DNA of 64,000 nucleotides from positions 1 through 64,000 of the forward strand of contig NZ_FOBC01000013.1 of the NCBI RefSeq assembly GCF_900109725.1. The letters run 5' to 3'. Below, piece by piece: positions 61,341 through 64,000 of the stretch; position 1 is the first letter of the stretch, and every line of letters begins with the position of its first letter. This DNA comes from Halomonas daqiaonensis (GTDB taxonomy: Bacteria; Pseudomonadota; Gammaproteobacteria; Pseudomonadales; Halomonadaceae). The notes beneath the pieces are model-generated. The model worked only from the letters and a program-made list of their open reading frames with translations. It was not told the origin of the DNA and made no database searches. The position numbers and the translations under genes were made by a program.

Positions 61341-62581
61341 GAAAGCTGATTCTGATCGTAGTCCTGGGCCTGGCGCTCGGGGCGCTGTTCGGCCAGCTGA
61401 TAATGTCGGTACCCGGCTACTGGCTGGTGCGGGTGGGCGACACCTCCTACCAGACCTCCTTCTGGTTCGGCCTGGTTATCCTGCTGGCCGTCTTCATCGT
61501 GTTGCACTTCGGCCTGAGGCTGTTGATGCGCCTGTCGCGCCCGGTGAGCCGCTTCAAGGTGTGGAACAGCCGTGCCCGCAACCGTAATGCCATGAAGCGC
61601 ACCGTGCGTGGCCTGGTGGCGCTGGCCGAGGGCCGCTGGAAGAAGGCCGAGAAGGCGCTGGTCAAGGCGGCGGACGATTCCAGCACGCCACTCGTCAACT
61701 ACCTCTCGGCGGCCCTCGCGGCCCATTATCAGGGGCGTTACGAGCAGGCCGATACGCTGCTCAAGCGGGCCCACCTGAGTACCGAGGGTGCGGATACCGC
61801 GGTGGGCATGATGCAGGCCCAGTTGATGCTGGACCGCCAGCAGTACGAGGAGGCGCTGGCGATCCTTACTCGTCTCGATCGTCACCTGCCGAATCACCCC
61901 CAGGTGCTCAAGCAGCTCAAGCAGGCCTACCTCAGCGTCAGCGACTGGGATGGCCTGCGCCGCCTGATGCCTCGTTTGGGCGCTCAGCAATTGATCTCCC
62001 GCGAGGAGCGTGAGCAGCTAGAACTGCGCGCCTACCGCGAGTTGATCGGCCAGGAGGCGCGCAATCCCGGCGACATCGAGCGGGTCCGCAACCTCTGGGC
62101 CGACATGCCGGACCATCTTCGGTCCAACACCGATCTGATCGTGATCTATACCGAGGCGTTGGTGCGAGGCAACGAGGAGGGCATCGCCGAGCGGCTGCTG
62201 CGCCACTCGCTCAAGGAGCATTGGGACAGTCGCCTGGTGCTGCGCTATGGCCTGCTCGACGTGGACTCTCGCCGGCAACTGGTGGTGGCCGAGAAGTGGC
62301 TGCAGGAGCGGCCCAACGATCCGGACCTGCTGTTGACCCTGGGGCGCCTGTCGCTGCGCAACGCCTACTGGGGCAAGGCCCAGGAGTACTTCGAGGCAAG
62401 CCAGCAGCAGCGGCCCAGCGGAGTGGTCTGTGCCGAGCTGGCCAGGCTCTATGCCAACCTGGGCGAGCATCAGAAGAGCCAGCTCTTCTACCGGCAGAGC
62501 GTGGAGCTGCTCGACAAGTCGCTGCCTTCCTTACCTCAGCCCAGCGAGGAGCCTCAGGAGGCGAAGAGCAAGACGGCCTGA
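61337..62581 (+). CDS. hemY: HemY-family TPR membrane protein
   Basis: This 414-residue protein has two N-terminal spans (about 4-22 and 42-62; the HemY_N domain ending FKVWNSRARNRNAMKRTVRGL) and a TPR-rich C-terminal part (about 90-390). It is the gammaproteobacterial HemY linked to heme synthesis, not the protoporphyrinogen oxidase of the same name. Its start overlaps the hemX stop by four bases, completing hemCDXY. Confidence 0.93.
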   Translation: MRKLILIVVLGLALGALFGQLIMSVPGYWLVRVGDTSYQTSFWFGLVILLAVFIVLHFGLRLLMRLSRPVSRFKVWNSRARNRNAMKRTVRGLVALAEGRWKKAEKALVKAADDSSTPLVNYLSAALAAHYQGRYEQADTLLKRAHLSTEGADTAVGMMQAQLMLDRQQYEEALAILTRLDRHLPNHPQVLKQLKQAYLSVSDWDGLRRLMPRLGAQQLISREEREQLELRAYRELIGQEARNPGDIERVRNLWADMPDHLRSNTDLIVIYTEALVRGNEEGIAERLLRHSLKEHWDSRLVLRYGLLDVDSRRQLVVAEKWLQERPNDPDLLLTLGRLSLRNAYWGKAQEYFEASQQQRPSGVVCAELARLYANLGEHQKSQLFYRQSVELLDKSLPSLPQPSEEPQEAKSKTA

Positions 62582-62632
62582 ATGGCCAGTCGCCTCACCG
62601 GTCAGTGATCCACTCTTCGATTCCTACCCCAT

Positions 62633-62652
62633 GGGGCGCCATCTGGCGCCCC
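62633..62652. terminator. Hairpin after hemY
   Basis: GGGGCGCCA (62633-62641) and TGGCGCCCC (62644-62652) are exact inverted repeats with TTCT following on the plus strand, 52 bases past the hemY stop. A second hairpin follows at 62723. Confidence 0.55.
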
Positions 62653-62722
62653 TTCTGCTGTCCGCTCCGTGGCGACGGACCTTTCGCACCGCGACCCGCA
62701 GACATCTCACCCGAAACGTCAA

Positions 62723-62750
62723 CGGGGCTGCCTTTCGGCAGCCCCGCGTT
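62723..62750. terminator. Bidirectional terminator between hemY and the channel gene
   Basis: CGGGGCTGCC (62723-62732) pairs with GGCAGCCCCG (62737-62746) around TTTC, then CGTT. It lies between converging genes. Confidence 0.65.
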
Positions 62751-62778
62751 TCGCTGAGGTGGGAGAGTTGCCGGGTCG

Positions 62779-64000
62779 TCAGGACTCCTCGACATCGCCT
62801 CCGGTCGGAGTGCGATGCTCGGGGTCGGCGGTCTCCTGAATGCCATGCCCGGGATCATCCCCCTGGGGCGCATCTCCCGTGCGTTGCCGCCCCTTGGGCT
62901 CCAGCACCCGCACGTTGGCGGCCGGTGAGCGTCCCGCCTTGTCCTCGCCGAAGTAGAGCGTGGTATGCGGGAAGGGAATCTCGATGCCGGCCTCGTCGAA
63001 GCGCAGCTTGACCAGGCGGTTGTAGGCGCGGCCCACGGCCCACTGGTCGCCCGGGGTGGTCTTGATGACCACCCGGATGTTCACCGAGCTGTCGGCCAGG
63101 GCCACGACACCGGCCACGGTGAGCGGCTCCAGCAGCTTGTGGCCGTGCTCTTCGCTGGCCTTGAGGTCCTCGAAGGCCAGCTTGAGCTGCTCGATGGCCT
63201 CGTCGATGCTCTCTCGGTAGGCGATGCCGTACTCGCCCACGTGGTTGCCGAACTCGCGCATGTAGTTGGAGACGGTATCCACACTGGAGAAGGGTACCAG
63301 GTGGTAGGTGCCGGAGAGGTCGCGGATGCCCACCGAGCGGATGCTGAGCTTCTCGGCGGTGCCGGTGATGCCGCCCACCGTGACCACGTCCCCGGTGTTC
63401 ATGGCGTTTTCTACCTGGATGAAGATGCCGGTGATGATGTCCTGTACCAGCTTCTGGGAGCCGAAGCCGATGGCCAGGCCGAGTACACCGGCACCGGCAA
63501 TCAGCGGGCCGATGTTGATGCCGATCTCGGCCAGCACGATCATCATCGTCATGGTGATGATGGCGATGGCCAGGGCGTTGCGGAACAGCGCCAACAGGGT
63601 CTGGGCGCGGGCCGAGGGAACACCGCCGCCGGTCTCCGGGTTGAGCTTGTGCTCGATCAGGCTGGCCAGGCCCAGCCATACGGCCACGGCGAATACCAGG
63701 ATTACCGCCACGCTGATCAGTTTGCCTACCAGGCCGCTACCTGCTTCGGAGGCGTACCAGGCCGCCAGGTCAAAGGCGCCCCAGGCGTTCAGCACCACCA
63801 GCAGCACCGTGATCAGGATCAGGGTGCGAATGACCCGCAGGGCGTTGGGTACGTAACTATTGAGCCGCGGCTCGAGAAGCGGCAGCTTGCGGCGCAGGTC
63901 GTCGCCCAGGCGGATGCGCCGGCCAATGGTCTGGGTCAGCAGGCTCGAGACCAGCAAGCCCACTACGACAGTCGCTAGGGTCTTGAGGGTGGCGAAAAGC
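62779..64000 (-). CDS. Mechanosensitive channel of the MscS family, YbiO-like (5' end outside window)
   Basis: The frame is open from its stop at 62779 to the right edge, giving over 400 residues; the GTG at 63963 is internal and the true start lies beyond 64000. Several spans are followed by the MscS pore helix and beta domain: APLIAGAGVLGLAIGFGSQ-type sequence (here GPLIAGAGVLGLAIGFGSQ), LVQDIITGIFIQVENAMNTGD and SIRSVGIRDLSGTYHLVPFSSV. This closely resembles E. coli YbiO, as I recall it. The last 60 residues are a polar Pro/Gly/Asp tail. Such channels release solutes on hypo-osmotic shock, fitting a halophile that hoards ectoine. Confidence 0.92.
   Translation of the reverse strand, partial: LFATLKTLATVVVGLLVSSLLTQTIGRRIRLGDDLRRKLPLLEPRLNSYVPNALRVIRTLILITVLLVVLNAWGAFDLAAWYASEAGSGLVGKLISVAVILVFAVAVWLGLASLIEHKLNPETGGGVPSARAQTLLALFRNALAIAIITMTMMIVLAEIGINIGPLIAGAGVLGLAIGFGSQKLVQDIITGIFIQVENAMNTGDVVTVGGITGTAEKLSIRSVGIRDLSGTYHLVPFSSVDTVSNYMREFGNHVGEYGIAYRESIDEAIEQLKLAFEDLKASEEHGHKLLEPLTVAGVVALADSSVNIRVVIKTTPGDQWAVGRAYNRLVKLRFDEAGIEIPFPHTTLYFGEDKAGRSPAANVRVLEPKGRQRTGDAPQGDDPGHGIQETADPEHRTPTGGDVEES

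Overview
The window is GC-rich, densely coded, bacterial chromosomal DNA. The gene content and order fit a halophilic gammaproteobacterium of the Halomonas group. The strongest marker is a four-gene TRAP cluster (14843-18434) whose binding protein closely resembles, from memory, the ectoine-specific TeaA of Halomonas elongata. It has TeaB-like and TeaC-like membrane subunits and a TeaD-like universal stress protein in the same order. No rRNA, tRNA, CRISPR array, phage or insertion sequence was recognised. Assignments rest on motif reading and family knowledge; no database search was run.

Layout. 1-2700: ammonium uptake (glnK, amtB, a second glnK, all minus strand) with two sigma-54-like promoters and an NtrC-like site. 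2700-9500: ubiK and yifB (ComM), a lipoprotein/hydrolase pair, malate synthase G, a hotdog thioesterase and a DUF423 membrane protein. 9500-14700: a structured intergenic repeat, trmB, an AEC-type permease, a copper-handling pair (an unrecognised anchored protein plus Sco), a PHB-depolymerase-like esterase and an FKBP isomerase. 14800-19100: the tea osmolyte uptake operon and a TIGR02444-like gene. 19100-27300: an ABC-F ATPase, a decayed DegP/MucD protease fragment, then an envelope-flavoured set (YrhK-like, PRC-barrel, BON lipoprotein, a 1275-residue AsmA protein). 27300-29850: dtd, a chalcone-isomerase-like protein, thiD and a YqaA-like protein.

30021-44995 is a complete 13-gene nuo operon for respiratory complex I with NuoC and NuoD fused. 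Next come a second TRAP system of the 2-oxo-acid (TakP) type in the order Q-M-P, then an EEP-family phosphatase, dsbA and cytochrome c4 facing engB. 51607-57741 is a minus-strand chain (argH, lptM, lysA, dapF, DUF484, xerC, HAD phosphatase) in which most neighbours overlap by one to four bases. Divergent from it is hemCDXY (58003-62581). The window ends inside a YbiO-like mechanosensitive channel gene.

The genes form an ordinary backbone: nitrogen sensing, glyoxylate and organic-acid use, osmolyte recovery, respiration, envelope upkeep, lysine/arginine and heme synthesis. I did not find a convincing undescribed system. The more interesting signals are regulatory or relictual: paired sigma-54 promoters around amtB, an octamer tandem repeat abutting glnK, a strong inverted repeat before malate synthase, a hairpin separating teaA from teaBCD, and the protease relic.
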